Shown in pieces: positions 26,615 through 34,914 of a DNA stretch of 64,000 nt. The notes under the pieces are model-generated. The model had not been told where the DNA came from. It saw nothing but the letters and a program-made list of their open reading frames with translations, and ran no database searches. The first letter of the stretch is position 1. Every line of letters begins with the position of its first letter. The translations under genes were made by a program, and so were the position numbers. Origin of the DNA: Entomomonas sp. E2T0 (GTDB taxonomy: Bacteria; Pseudomonadota; Gammaproteobacteria; Pseudomonadales; Pseudomonadaceae); NCBI RefSeq assembly GCF_025985425.1, contig NZ_CP094972.1, positions 1,178,001 to 1,242,000 on the forward strand. The letters run 5' to 3'.

Positions 26615-29431
26615 ATGCAATATGTAAAGATTAAACAAAACCAAAAAACTTTAGTGTTAACTATAAGTGTTCTTTTGGGAGTATATGGAACTACAGCATT
26701 AGCAACGGAGTATGGTGCTTTAAGTGGTAATGTTGTTTTAAATGATGGTGATATTGTAAAAGTTGATACAAGCCAAACTACTCCAGTTGCGAGGGCGATA
26801 GGTATAAATAGTACTGCTCAAGGGGATAAGGTTACTATCAATGGAGCAGTAACTATTGATATTAAGGCAGGAAGCGCAAACCCTGGTGGTATAGGTATTA
26901 ATTTAGAAAATGGCAATACTAATAATCTTGGTTCTGGTACAGAAATTAAAGCTAGTCAAAGTGGAACATCAAGCATTGTAGGCTTACAAGTTGATAATCA
27001 GACAAGTGTTATTGCCGATAATTTAAATGTAAATATTGATAACCAATATAATGCTACAGGAATATCTGTATCAGGCCAAAGTAAAGTGGATTTAGGACAG
27101 GGAGGTCAGATAAATATGCAAAATACTGGCATCGCCATGGAGGTTAAAGAAGGCAGTATAGTTAAAGCAGATGGTATAACAATTAATACAGGGATTGTTA
27201 ATACTACTAGAAATGCTATAGATGTAGAGGGTGGATCATTAGATTTAGGTAATAACTCCACAATCAATATCATAAATAATACAGGGAATGGTAATAGTGC
27301 TTTATATGTCCGTAAATCAAGTACAGTAGCTTCAGGTACAGTCAATGCTAATCAGTTAACAATAATTGCAAACAATGCATATGGTGTTAATGTACAAGAT
27401 GGTGGAGATGTTAATCTTGGCTCAAATAGCTCCATTAAAACAACGGGTAGTAATAATAGAGGGGTATGGGCTGTAGGAACTGGAGCCCATTTTGAAGCCG
27501 ACAGGCTTAATGTAGAAACAACAGGATCACTAGCGCAGGGGCTATTGGCACAAAATGGTGGAGTGATAGATATTGGTGCAGGGAGTCATGTTACTACACA
27601 ACAAGGAATTGGAGTAGCAGGTTATCTGGGAACTGTTAACTTTAAAGGTGATGTAGCAAATCGTAATAGTATAACCATACAAAGTCAGATTGGTGCGCAG
27701 GCACAAGGGAGTACAGGATTAGTTAATTTAGCCAATACAGATATTATTGTTAATTCTAGTGGTGGTTTAGCTATAGGTGTGCGTGCAGTAAGTGGAGGCG
27801 TTATTAATGGCGAAAATATATCATTTAAAATGTCAGAGGGTAGTACTCTTGCAGTCGTTGCACAGCAGGGCGGTAAAGTTACTTTAACAGGAGAAACTAA
27901 TATTGATGCAGCTTCAAATAGCCAATCAGCTTTCTATACCCAAGATGCAAACTCAAATATAAAGCTAACAGGTAAAGCTAATATAAAAGGTAATATTGCA
28001 GCATCAGGCAATGGTTCATTGATAGATCTTAATATGGATGCAGGTTCTATTCTTACAGGAACATCAGCAATAGATACATCAACCACTGCCAAAGTTAATT
28101 TAGCGATGACGGGTAGCACTTGGAATATGATAGATAGTTCAGATGTTACTAATTTAACGCTCAATAACTCAACAGTTAATTTTACTAATAGCAACTTTAC
28201 AACATTAACAACGGATAGTTTGCAGGGTAATGGCTTATTTAATATCCATACCGATATAGTAGGACAAACAGGCGATTTAATTGTAGTGAACGGTACAGCG
28301 ACGGGGAATCATCGACTAAATGTGGTTAATAATGGTTCAGCGGCTACGGATGGTACTGAAACATTAACAGTGGTTAGTACAGGTTTAAATCAAGCGAGTT
28401 TTAGCTTGGCTAACAAAGTTGAATTAGGGGCTTATGAGTATGGTTTAAGAGCTTCACCTACCGCAGCTAATGATGTGGAATTATATTCAACAGGTCAGCG
28501 TTCGTTAACTACAACAGCTCAGGCAGCTGGAAGTTTTTTAAATATAGGCTACTTAACCAACTACATCGAAAACCAAACCTTATTACAAAGATTAGGTGAT
28601 CTACGTAATAACGAAGCGATGAGTGTGAAAACAGGTGGATTATGGTTGAAAAGCTTTGGTGGTAAGTTATCTTCCTTCTCTGGTACTGCACTAGATGGTT
28701 TTGATATGAGTTATATGGGCACTCAAGGTGGTATTGATAAACAATTAGATGTTGCTAATGGCAATCTAGTAGTAGGTGCAATGGCTGGTTTTACCAGAAC
28801 TAACCCAAATTATAGGGGAGGAGATGGTAATGGTAAAAACTATATTGCAGGATTATATGCTACTTATTTTTTGGATAATGGTTTATATGTTGATACAGTG
28901 TTGAAATACAATAGTATGAGAAATCATTTTAATGTAAAAGATACTGCAGGTACGGGTATAAAAGGGACAGGTAAAACCAGTGGAGTGAACTTATCAACTG
29001 AAGTAGGAAAGCGTTTTTGGCTAGGAGAGAGAAATACAAGTTTTTATATTGAACCACAAGCTCAATTAACCTATGGCTATCAGGATGGTGATACGGTCCA
29101 CGCTAGTAATGGCTTAAAAGTAGGGCTAAGTCATTACAACAGTATATTGGGGCGTGTTAGTGGTGTGATTGGTTATCAAGTACAAGGTGAAAACCCAGTT
29201 AATGTTTACTTAAAGTCTGGCATAGTTAGAGAAATGAGTGGTGGCGCTACTTATAAATTTAATGATAGTAGCAAACAAGATCACTCTTTCCGCTCTAGCT
29301 GGTTTGACAATGGTATAGGCATCAATATGAACCTTAATAAGCAACATAATATTTATGCCGAGTTTGACTATGCTAAAGGCAATCACTTTGATAAAAAACA
29401 ATTGGACGTTGGTTACCGTTATAGTTTCTAA
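26615..29431 (+). CDS. autotransporter (type Va secretion), first copy
   Basis: Large outer-membrane autotransporter. A long signal peptide (residues about 1-32, cleaved after TALA) is followed by a passenger of some 620 residues rich in N, G, S and T, with repeating beta-helix rungs such as VDLGQGG, LDLGNNS, VNLGSNS and IDIGAGS. An autochaperone-like stretch (about 480-640) precedes a pertactin-type beta-barrel of about 275 residues ending in YRYSF, with the terminal phenylalanine needed for assembly. I start at the ATG at 26615; an adjacent GTG at 26612 is also possible. Likely an adhesin or surface factor. It is homologous to the protein at 49583, above all in the junction and barrel. Confidence 0.9.
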   Translation: MQYVKIKQNQKTLVLTISVLLGVYGTTALATEYGALSGNVVLNDGDIVKVDTSQTTPVARAIGINSTAQGDKVTINGAVTIDIKAGSANPGGIGINLENGNTNNLGSGTEIKASQSGTSSIVGLQVDNQTSVIADNLNVNIDNQYNATGISVSGQSKVDLGQGGQINMQNTGIAMEVKEGSIVKADGITINTGIVNTTRNAIDVEGGSLDLGNNSTINIINNTGNGNSALYVRKSSTVASGTVNANQLTIIANNAYGVNVQDGGDVNLGSNSSIKTTGSNNRGVWAVGTGAHFEADRLNVETTGSLAQGLLAQNGGVIDIGAGSHVTTQQGIGVAGYLGTVNFKGDVANRNSITIQSQIGAQAQGSTGLVNLANTDIIVNSSGGLAIGVRAVSGGVINGENISFKMSEGSTLAVVAQQGGKVTLTGETNIDAASNSQSAFYTQDANSNIKLTGKANIKGNIAASGNGSLIDLNMDAGSILTGTSAIDTSTTAKVNLAMTGSTWNMIDSSDVTNLTLNNSTVNFTNSNFTTLTTDSLQGNGLFNIHTDIVGQTGDLIVVNGTATGNHRLNVVNNGSAATDGTETLTVVSTGLNQASFSLANKVELGAYEYGLRASPTAANDVELYSTGQRSLTTTAQAAGSFLNIGYLTNYIENQTLLQRLGDLRNNEAMSVKTGGLWLKSFGGKLSSFSGTALDGFDMSYMGTQGGIDKQLDVANGNLVVGAMAGFTRTNPNYRGGDGNGKNYIAGLYATYFLDNGLYVDTVLKYNSMRNHFNVKDTAGTGIKGTGKTSGVNLSTEVGKRFWLGERNTSFYIEPQAQLTYGYQDGDTVHASNGLKVGLSHYNSILGRVSGVIGYQVQGENPVNVYLKSGIVREMSGGATYKFNDSSKQDHSFRSSWFDNGIGINMNLNKQHNIYAEFDYAKGNHFDKKQLDVGYRYSF

Positions 29432-29439
29432 AAAGAGTG

Positions 29440-29475
29440 ACTCCTAGTAAGTGATTGCTAGGAGTATTTTATTAC
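29440..29475 (+). terminator. terminator after first autotransporter
   Basis: ACTCCTAG (29440-29447) pairs with CTAGGAGT (29458-29465) around a 10-nt loop, followed by ATTTTATTAC. It separates the autotransporter from the convergent hydrolase gene. Confidence 0.7.
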
Positions 29476-29504
29476 TTGTCTAAAAAAAATTATGTAAAGT
29501 ACTA

Positions 29505-30455
29505 TCAGTTCTTTTTTAAGAAAGGTATTAACAGAGGTAAAATTTCTTCAGGACATTCTTCAGGAGAAAAGTGGCCACAATTTTTTAATATGGCAGATGT
29601 TAAGTTCTCAGTAATAGGCTTCATCATTGTCTCTCCATGATTATTGAGGCTATGGTCTGCTCCTAATATTAATACTGGCATAGTTAATTTATGTTTAGCT
29701 CGTTGTTTATTTTGTTTAATCGTGGTGGGAAGGGCACGATAATAGGCCATTTGGCTACGTATACTACCTGGTGTTTTATAGATTTTAGTGTATTCATCAA
29801 GCGCAATTTTTTCTGGGTGAATTGACCAAGTTGAAAATATATAAGATAAATATTCCCGTTCTTTTCCTTGGATTAATAATTCAGGTAAATCAGGCTGTTG
29901 GTTAAAGAGAAAATGCCAGAAGAAAGCACTGTCTTTTTGATCCATAAAAACTATAGGTTCAGGAATTAGAATGCCTGGTATTTTAGCTTCTATTATAGCT
30001 AATTTAGAAATATTTTGAGGGTAGTCACTGGCCATAGCATAGCCAATCCACATACCTATGTCATGACCAACTATATCATATTTTTGATAATCTAACTGTT
30101 GCATGAGCTTGTTTAAATCATTGGCAACTTGTGTCATATCATAACCATTTAGAGGCTTTGAAGAATACCCCATCCCTCTTGGGTCAACTGCCACTACTTT
30201 AAAACCATTATTGGCTAACTCAGGAATTATAAAGCGCCACGTGTACCAAGTTTGCATCCAACCGGGAATAAGAAGTACAGGTTTACCTTCACCAGTAGTT
30301 ACATAGTGCAGTTTGATATCATTAATATCAATGTAATGTTCTGTAAGGGTTGGTGACTTTATTGGTTTTGCTTGTATGTTCGAAGTAATACTTGTTAATA
30401 AAACTAAGCAAATGATAGTTATTAGTTTTTTGTAGAACATAAATATTTTTTTCAT
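29505..30455 (-). CDS. exported alpha/beta hydrolase of the epoxide hydrolase/dehalogenase type
   Basis: Alpha/beta-hydrolase with an N-terminal signal peptide (hydrophobic to about residue 28, ending near IQAKP), so probably periplasmic. The oxyanion region reads LLIPGWMQTWYTWR. The nucleophile elbow is VGHDIGMW, where aspartate replaces serine; this points to epoxide hydrolase or haloalkane/fluoroacetate dehalogenase chemistry rather than an esterase. The distal acid is in ILGADHS and the histidine in NCGHFSPEE. I chose the second ATG (30455) because AGGG lies 6 nt upstream of it. It is divergent from a TetR regulator, with a palindrome between them. Confidence 0.85.
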   Translation of the reverse strand: MKKIFMFYKKLITIICLVLLTSITSNIQAKPIKSPTLTEHYIDINDIKLHYVTTGEGKPVLLIPGWMQTWYTWRFIIPELANNGFKVVAVDPRGMGYSSKPLNGYDMTQVANDLNKLMQQLDYQKYDIVGHDIGMWIGYAMASDYPQNISKLAIIEAKIPGILIPEPIVFMDQKDSAFFWHFLFNQQPDLPELLIQGKEREYLSYIFSTWSIHPEKIALDEYTKIYKTPGSIRSQMAYYRALPTTIKQNKQRAKHKLTMPVLILGADHSLNNHGETMMKPITENLTSAILKNCGHFSPEECPEEILPLLIPFLKKN

Positions 30456-30469
30456 TAGCATCCCTATTG

Positions 30470-30485
30470 TTTGTTGATCAACAAA
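30470..30485. promoter_or_regulatory. candidate TetR operator
   Basis: TTTGTTGATCAACAAA is a perfect 16-bp palindrome in the 85-bp gap between the divergent hydrolase and TetR genes, 15 bp from the hydrolase start codon. Its position in the hydrolase leader suggests repression of that gene by the adjacent TetR protein. Confidence 0.6.
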
Positions 30486-30540
30486 TAATAGAGGGGGTAA
30501 ACTTATTTGTCAATTATTTGTTAATCATTAAAGAATTAAT

Positions 30541-31125
30541 ATGGCCGGAAGACCTCGAGAATTTGATATTGAAAAAGTGTTAGTAAAAGCAAGAGACGCT
30601 TTTTGGAAAAATGGTTATGAAGGCATTTCTATGTCTGATTTAGTCACTTTATTAGGTATTGCTTCAGCACGTATTTATGCTGCTTTTGGTTCTAAAGAAG
30701 GATTATTCAGAAAAGCTGTAGAGTTTTATATGGAGCATGAGGGCGGTTTTGTTAGTAAAGCATTGCTTGAAACTAATACAGTTAAGGAGTTTGTACAGCA
30801 AATATTATTAGATGCAGTTGAGTTGTATACTGATAATAGTAAGCCAAAAGGGTGTATGGTGGTTTTATCAGCTATTAATTGTACTGAAGCTAATAATAAT
30901 ATTAGATTATGGTTAGAGGAATTGAGACATAAGCAATCGATACTTATTACAAAAAGAATAGAACAAGCAATTATCAATAATGAATTACCAGCTGTCAGTG
31001 ATAGTCAATTACTAGGTGATTATGTGGTGAATGTATTAAATGGTTTAGCTATTCAAGGTAGGGATGGTGTTCCAAAAGAACGTCTAATAAAAATGATTAA
31101 TTTTTGTATGAGATTGTTTCCTTAA
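30541..31125 (+). CDS. TetR-family transcriptional regulator
   Basis: One-component repressor of 194 residues. Residues about 5-55 form the TetR helix-turn-helix with REFDIEKVLVKARDAFWKNG and SDLVTLLGIASARIYAAFGSKEGLF. The C-terminal ligand-binding part contains CMVVLSAIN, the type found near genes for detoxifying enzymes. It is transcribed away from the Asp-nucleophile hydrolase across a perfect palindrome, so the hydrolase is its likely target and a hydrolase substrate its likely inducer. No strong Shine-Dalgarno is visible before the ATG. Confidence 0.9.
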   Translation: MAGRPREFDIEKVLVKARDAFWKNGYEGISMSDLVTLLGIASARIYAAFGSKEGLFRKAVEFYMEHEGGFVSKALLETNTVKEFVQQILLDAVELYTDNSKPKGCMVVLSAINCTEANNNIRLWLEELRHKQSILITKRIEQAIINNELPAVSDSQLLGDYVVNVLNGLAIQGRDGVPKERLIKMINFCMRLFP

Positions 31126-31166
31126 TAGATCTCAGTTAATTAATTATATTCTGCGGTATACTTGTT

Positions 31167-31176
31167 TTGTTAACAA
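31167..31176. promoter_or_regulatory. TTGTTAACAA palindrome upstream of comM
   Basis: TTGTTAACAA is a perfect 10-bp palindrome 18 bp before the comM ATG. It shares the TTGTT half with the TetR candidate operator at 30470-30485, so the TetR protein might also touch this site. It overlaps the expected transcript start region of comM. Confidence 0.25.
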
Positions 31177-31193
31177 CAAAATAAGGATTAGTA

Positions 31194-32684
31194 ATGACAC
31201 TGGCCATTACCTATAGTCGAGCGCAGGTTGGTATTAATGCACCTTGTGTAACAGTAGAAAGTCACTTATCTAATGGATTGCCTTCCTTAACGTTAGTAGG
31301 TTTACCAGAAACAGCGGTACGTGAGGCCAAGGATAGAGTAAGAAGTGCCATTATTAATTCACAATTTGAATTTCCTGCTAGGCGGATTACATTAAACCTA
31401 GCCCCTGCTGATTTACCTAAAGAGGGTGGAAGGTTCGATTTAGCTATTGCCTTAGGTGTTTTAGCTTCTAGTGGACAGATTCCAGCAGAACCATTAAAAG
31501 AAATAGAATGTTTAGGTGAGTTAGCATTATCAGGTCATATACGCCCTGTTCGAGGCGTGTTATCTGCTGCATTATCAGCAAGAGATGCAGGGAGAGCTTT
31601 ATTTGTACCTCAAGAAAATGCCGAAGAGGCTTGCTTAGCGACAGGTTTGATAGTTTATGCTGTGGATCATTTACTAGAAGTAGCTGCTCACTTTTCAGGT
31701 CAGGCTGTATTAGAGCCTTATCAATCTAAAGGGCTATTGAGACAAGTTGAGCCTTATCCAGATTTAGCAGATGTTCAGGGACAAATAGCAGCAAAAAGAG
31801 CCTTGTTAATTGCTGCTAGTGGTGGGCATAACTTACTTTTTACAGGCCCACCTGGCACTGGAAAAACTTTATTGGCTAGCCGTTTACCGGGTATTTTACC
31901 TATGCTCATAGAGCAGGAAGCATTAGAGGTGGCAGCTATTTATTCAATTGCTGATATAAAACCTCTAACACATTGGCCACAACGACCTTTTAGGGCACCC
32001 CATCACACTTCTTCAGCAGCGGCTTTAGTGGGGGGTGGCAGTAAACCTCAGCCTGGTGAAGTAACTTTAGCACATCAAGGGGTATTATTTTTAGATGAGT
32101 TCACAGAGTTTGATAGGCGAGTATTAGAAGTTTTAAGAGAGCCATTAGAAAGCCACGAAATAATGGTAGCAAGGGCAAGGGAAAAAGTGTTATTTCCTGC
32201 TAAATTTCAATTAATAGCGGCTATGAATCCTTGTCCTTGCGGTTACTTAGGAGATACAACAAAAACTTGTCGTTGTACACCTGAGCAGGTACAACGTTAT
32301 CGTGGTAAATTATCAGGACCATTATTGGATAGAATAGATCTGCATATTACGGTAGGTAGAGAGTCATTAACATTATCTGCTAATAATGGTAACCAACTAA
32401 CCAGTGCTGAAGCTGCAAAGCAAGTGGCGGAGGCAAGAGATATACAGCAAAAAAGACAAGGTTGCCCTAATGCCTATTTAGATATTGCAACACTGCAACA
32501 AGTTTGCCAGTTATCTAAAGAAGATCAACAGTGGTTTGAACAGGCAGGAGAAAAGTTAGGGCTTTCTTTAAGGGCGTTACATCGTTGTTTGAAAGTGGCA
32601 AGAACTTTAGCAGATATGCAAGGAGAGAAAGCAGTAAAACGTTCTCATCTTGCAGAGGTTTTTCATTATAGGCCTTCTAGTTAA
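31194..32684 (+). CDS. comM: ComM (YifB-type) AAA+ branch-migration helicase
   Basis: Mg-chelatase-like AAA+ ATPase of 496 residues. In naturally transformable bacteria ComM drives branch migration so that incoming DNA is integrated. An N-terminal Lon-protease-like domain (about 20-140, with EGGRFDLAIALGVL) precedes the ATPase core with Walker A GPPGTGKT (about 218-225), Walker B FLDEFTEF, and the cysteine-rich insert MNPCPCGYLGD. The C-terminal Mg_chelatase_C domain is complete. AGGA precedes the ATG. No DNA-uptake genes are in this window, so competence itself cannot be judged. Confidence 0.95.
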   Translation: MTLAITYSRAQVGINAPCVTVESHLSNGLPSLTLVGLPETAVREAKDRVRSAIINSQFEFPARRITLNLAPADLPKEGGRFDLAIALGVLASSGQIPAEPLKEIECLGELALSGHIRPVRGVLSAALSARDAGRALFVPQENAEEACLATGLIVYAVDHLLEVAAHFSGQAVLEPYQSKGLLRQVEPYPDLADVQGQIAAKRALLIAASGGHNLLFTGPPGTGKTLLASRLPGILPMLIEQEALEVAAIYSIADIKPLTHWPQRPFRAPHHTSSAAALVGGGSKPQPGEVTLAHQGVLFLDEFTEFDRRVLEVLREPLESHEIMVARAREKVLFPAKFQLIAAMNPCPCGYLGDTTKTCRCTPEQVQRYRGKLSGPLLDRIDLHITVGRESLTLSANNGNQLTSAEAAKQVAEARDIQQKRQGCPNAYLDIATLQQVCQLSKEDQQWFEQAGEKLGLSLRALHRCLKVARTLADMQGEKAVKRSHLAEVFHYRPSS

Positions 32685-32768
32685 TCTATATAAGTTAATA
32701 CTAATAATTTTTATGATACGATTTATTGGGCTCAAAATTGGATTTTATAAATTTAATAGTTAGCTAGT

Positions 32769-32794
32769 TTAGCTGATTAAAATAAATCAGCTAA
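32769..32794. terminator. hairpin between comM and phage-type regulator
   Basis: TTAGCTGATT (32769-32778) and AATCAGCTAA (32785-32794) form a perfect 10-bp stem with a 6-nt loop, immediately after the stop codon of the leftward regulator gene. T-runs are weak both ways (TTTAAA on the + side). Confidence 0.5.
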
Positions 32795-32795
32795 T

Positions 32796-33029
32796 TTAAA
32801 ACTGATAGCTATTTTCTATATTAACCTTCAACCCAAGTTCGATAGCAATTTCATGGGCAGAGCCTCTTAAGCCTTTTAGTTGACCGTTCAGTACCTGATA
32901 AACTTTATTAACAGAATATCCATTTGCTTTAGCCCAGTCTGAGATTGGAATACCTGATTGTCGAAAAAAGTTTTTTACTTGTTCTGGCGTATAGGGTTGT
33001 GTATTAGGTATTGGATATGGCGTATTCAT
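32796..33029 (-). CDS. phage-type DNA-binding protein (BcepMu gp16-like)
   Basis: A 77-residue DNA-binding protein. Residues about 20-66 hold a helix-turn-helix, with SDWAKANGYSVNKVYQVLNG followed by KGLRGSAHEIAIELGL. This is the pattern of the BcepMu gp16 family seen in transposable phages and in isolated chromosomal copies. It faces the XRE gene at 33335 across a 305-bp region that holds two inverted repeats, like the control switch of a temperate phage. No phage structural or integrase genes flank it, so it is either a remnant or a domesticated switch. Confidence 0.72.
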   Translation of the reverse strand: MNTPYPIPNTQPYTPEQVKNFFRQSGIPISDWAKANGYSVNKVYQVLNGQLKGLRGSAHEIAIELGLKVNIENSYQF

Positions 33030-33072
33030 AGCTTCTTCCTTTAATTCTAATTAAATACTATTAATTATGGAA

Positions 33073-33126
33073 TACATATGCATTATGTAAATAATAAATC
33101 ACTTTGTCAATAAAAAAGTGATTTAT
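33073..33126. promoter_or_regulatory. two inverted repeats between divergent phage-type regulators
   Basis: TACATA-TGCAT-TATGTA (33073-33089) is a 6-5-6 inverted repeat close to the start of the leftward regulator. ATAAATCACTTT (33094-33105) and AAAGTGATTTAT (33115-33126) form a perfect 12-bp pair around 9 nt. Both suit operators of the flanking DNA-binding proteins; the second could also act as a hairpin. The remainder of the 33030-33334 gap shows no gene. Confidence 0.45.
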
Positions 33127-33334
33127 AGATCATCTTTTGGGTCAGGTTTTTTCAACAGCATATGGGTTTTAGTGGTGTTTTCGTCACAAATCATTGATAT
33201 TTAAATATATATATAGCTGTAGGCTAGCATTGCCAATGGTTGATAAATAAGTAATGAATTATTATTTAAATTCGATTTAATTATGATTATTATATGCTGA
33301 TATAGGGATAAAATTAATAATTAAAGAGAAGCGT

Positions 33335-33733
33335 ATGATGGCTACTAATTCTTTGTCGATGCGATTAAAAGAAGAACGGAAACGGCTAGGCATGACCCAG
33401 CAGGAGATTGCTGATAAAGTGTCTATTACAAGAGAAACATGGAGTAGATATGAGTCAGCTAAGATTGCACCAGGATCAGAAGTATTATTAAAGTTGGTTA
33501 ACTTGGGAGTAGATACCAATTATATTTTAACGGGCGACAGAATTATACCTATACATAGTGTGAGCAGTTCATCAGCAGTGACTACTGCCGAAGAAACAGG
33601 GAATTACAAGGCAGGCCTTCAACTAACTCAACAGGAACTTGAGCTAATTCATTGTTATCGAAAAGTCAGCGAAGATGGTAAAAAATCTATAGAAGATATT
33701 GCTAAATTACTGGCAACGCAACAAGCTAAATAA
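33335..33733 (+). CDS. XRE-family repressor-like protein
   Basis: A 132-residue regulator with a clear Cro/C1 helix-turn-helix at about residues 9-65 (LKEERKRLGMTQQEIADKVS, then ETWSRYESAKIAPGSEVLLK and LVNLGVDTNYILTG). The C-terminal half ends in QQELELIHCYRKVSEDGKKSIEDIAKLL, a dimerisation-type helix common in phage-derived repressors; there is no self-cleaving peptidase domain. It is divergent from the gp16-like gene. An in-frame second ATG follows the first directly. Confidence 0.85.
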   Translation: MMATNSLSMRLKEERKRLGMTQQEIADKVSITRETWSRYESAKIAPGSEVLLKLVNLGVDTNYILTGDRIIPIHSVSSSSAVTTAEETGNYKAGLQLTQQELELIHCYRKVSEDGKKSIEDIAKLLATQQAK

Positions 33734-33855
33734 TAAAGCATACCGATATAAATTAGCGTAAAGATTTGTGTAAAAGTATTTACTCAAAAGGGTGTTTATT
33801 AGCTTAAAATTTGTATTTTTACATTAAAATAATGTAATAGTGTACATAAATAGAC

Positions 33856-33885
33856 TTCAACCTTATAGGGTCTCCCTGCTATACT
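33856..33885 (+). promoter_or_regulatory. glyQ promoter with extended -10
   Basis: TGCTATACT (33877-33885) is an extended -10 element matching TATAAT at five of six positions. TTCAAC (33856-33861), 18 nt upstream, is a weak -35. It would start transcription near 33892, about 75 nt before glyQ. Confidence 0.5.
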
Positions 33886-33911
33886 GAGCAACTTTCCATT
33901 TAAAATAAATT

Positions 33912-33936
33912 TTACCTGTTTGGTTTAAACAGGTAA
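33912..33936 (+). promoter_or_regulatory. hairpin in glyQ leader
   Basis: TTACCTGTTT (33912-33921) and AAACAGGTAA (33927-33936) form a perfect 10-bp stem with loop GGTTT inside the predicted glyQ leader, 30 nt before the start codon. There is no T-run, so it is not a simple terminator. It could modulate mRNA stability or translation. Confidence 0.45.
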
Positions 33937-33966
33937 TTAGACTGATATTACTCATAGGTAACTCAA

Positions 33967-34914
33967 GTGACGACAAAGGTATCGACTGTTCGTACATTTC
34001 AGGATTTGATTCTTGCTTTGCAACAATACTGGGCGGAGCAAGGCTGTGTAGTATTGCAACCTTATGATATGGAGATGGGGGCAGGGACTTTTCATACAGC
34101 AACCTTCTTACGCGCAATAGGGCCAGAAAGATGGAATGCAGCCTATGTGCAACCCTCTAGAAGACCTACTGATGGACGTTATGGTGAAAATCCTAATCGC
34201 TTGCAGCATTATTATCAGTTTCAGGTAGTACTCAAACCTAATCCAGATAACTTACAAGAACTTTATTTAGGTTCTTTAAAGCATATTGGTCTTGATCCAC
34301 TTATCCATGATATTCGCTTTGTGGAAGATAATTGGGAGTCTCCCACATTAGGTGCTTGGGGATTAGGTTGGGAAGTTTGGTTAAATGGTATGGAAGTAAC
34401 CCAGTTCACTTATTTTCAACAGGTGGGTGGTATCGAATGTTACCCTGTAACCGGTGAAATTACTTATGGCCTTGAACGCTTAGCTATGTATCTACAGGGT
34501 GTTGACTCTGTTTATGATCTAGTGTGGACAGATGGTCAGTTTGGCAAAGTGACTTATGGTGATGTATTCCATCAAAATGAAGTTGAACAATCTACTTATA
34601 ATTTTGAACATGCCAATATTGAAAAACTATTTGGTTTATTTGATTTCTATGAGAGTGAAGCAAATCGTCTAATTGAGTTACAACTTCCATTACCGACTTA
34701 TGAAATGGTACTTAAAGCCTCACATACCTTTAACTTACTGGATGCTCGACGAGCCATTTCAGTGACTGAGCGTCAACGTTATATTCTAAGGGTTAGAACT
34801 TTAGCCCGCGCGGTTGCACAGAGTTATTTAGAAGCACGTGCTCGCTTAGGCTTCCCGATGGCTGATGAAGCATTACGTGATGAAGTATTGGCGAAAATGA
34901 AGGAGGCAGAATAA
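33967..34914 (+). CDS. glyQ: glycyl-tRNA synthetase alpha subunit
   Basis: Catalytic subunit of the alpha2-beta2 bacterial glycyl-tRNA synthetase, charging tRNA-Gly in the cytosol. The 315 residues carry the class II motifs [19 protein letters not shown] (about 60-78), [19 protein letters not shown] and [15 protein letters not shown]. The N-terminus aligns with E. coli GlyQ when started at the GTG at 33967; a purine-poor Shine-Dalgarno (ATAGGT) lies upstream. The stop codon TAA shares its last A with the glyS ATG, so the two subunits are translationally coupled. Confidence 0.98.
   Translation: MTTKVSTVRTFQDLILALQQYWAEQGCVVLQPYDMEMGAGTFHTATFLRAIGPERWNAAYVQPSRRPTDGRYGENPNRLQHYYQFQVVLKPNPDNLQELYLGSLKHIGLDPLIHDIRFVEDNWESPTLGAWGLGWEVWLNGMEVTQFTYFQQVGGIECYPVTGEITYGLERLAMYLQGVDSVYDLVWTDGQFGKVTYGDVFHQNEVEQSTYNFEHANIEKLFGLFDFYESEANRLIELQLPLPTYEMVLKASHTFNLLDARRAISVTERQRYILRVRTLARAVAQSYLEARARLGFPMADEALRDEVLAKMKEAE

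Noticed and set aside
31172-31180. AACAACAAA before comM as a Hfq/Crc target motif
   Set aside because: A single A-rich motif is expected often in this base composition, and no CrcZ is present nearby to support the idea.
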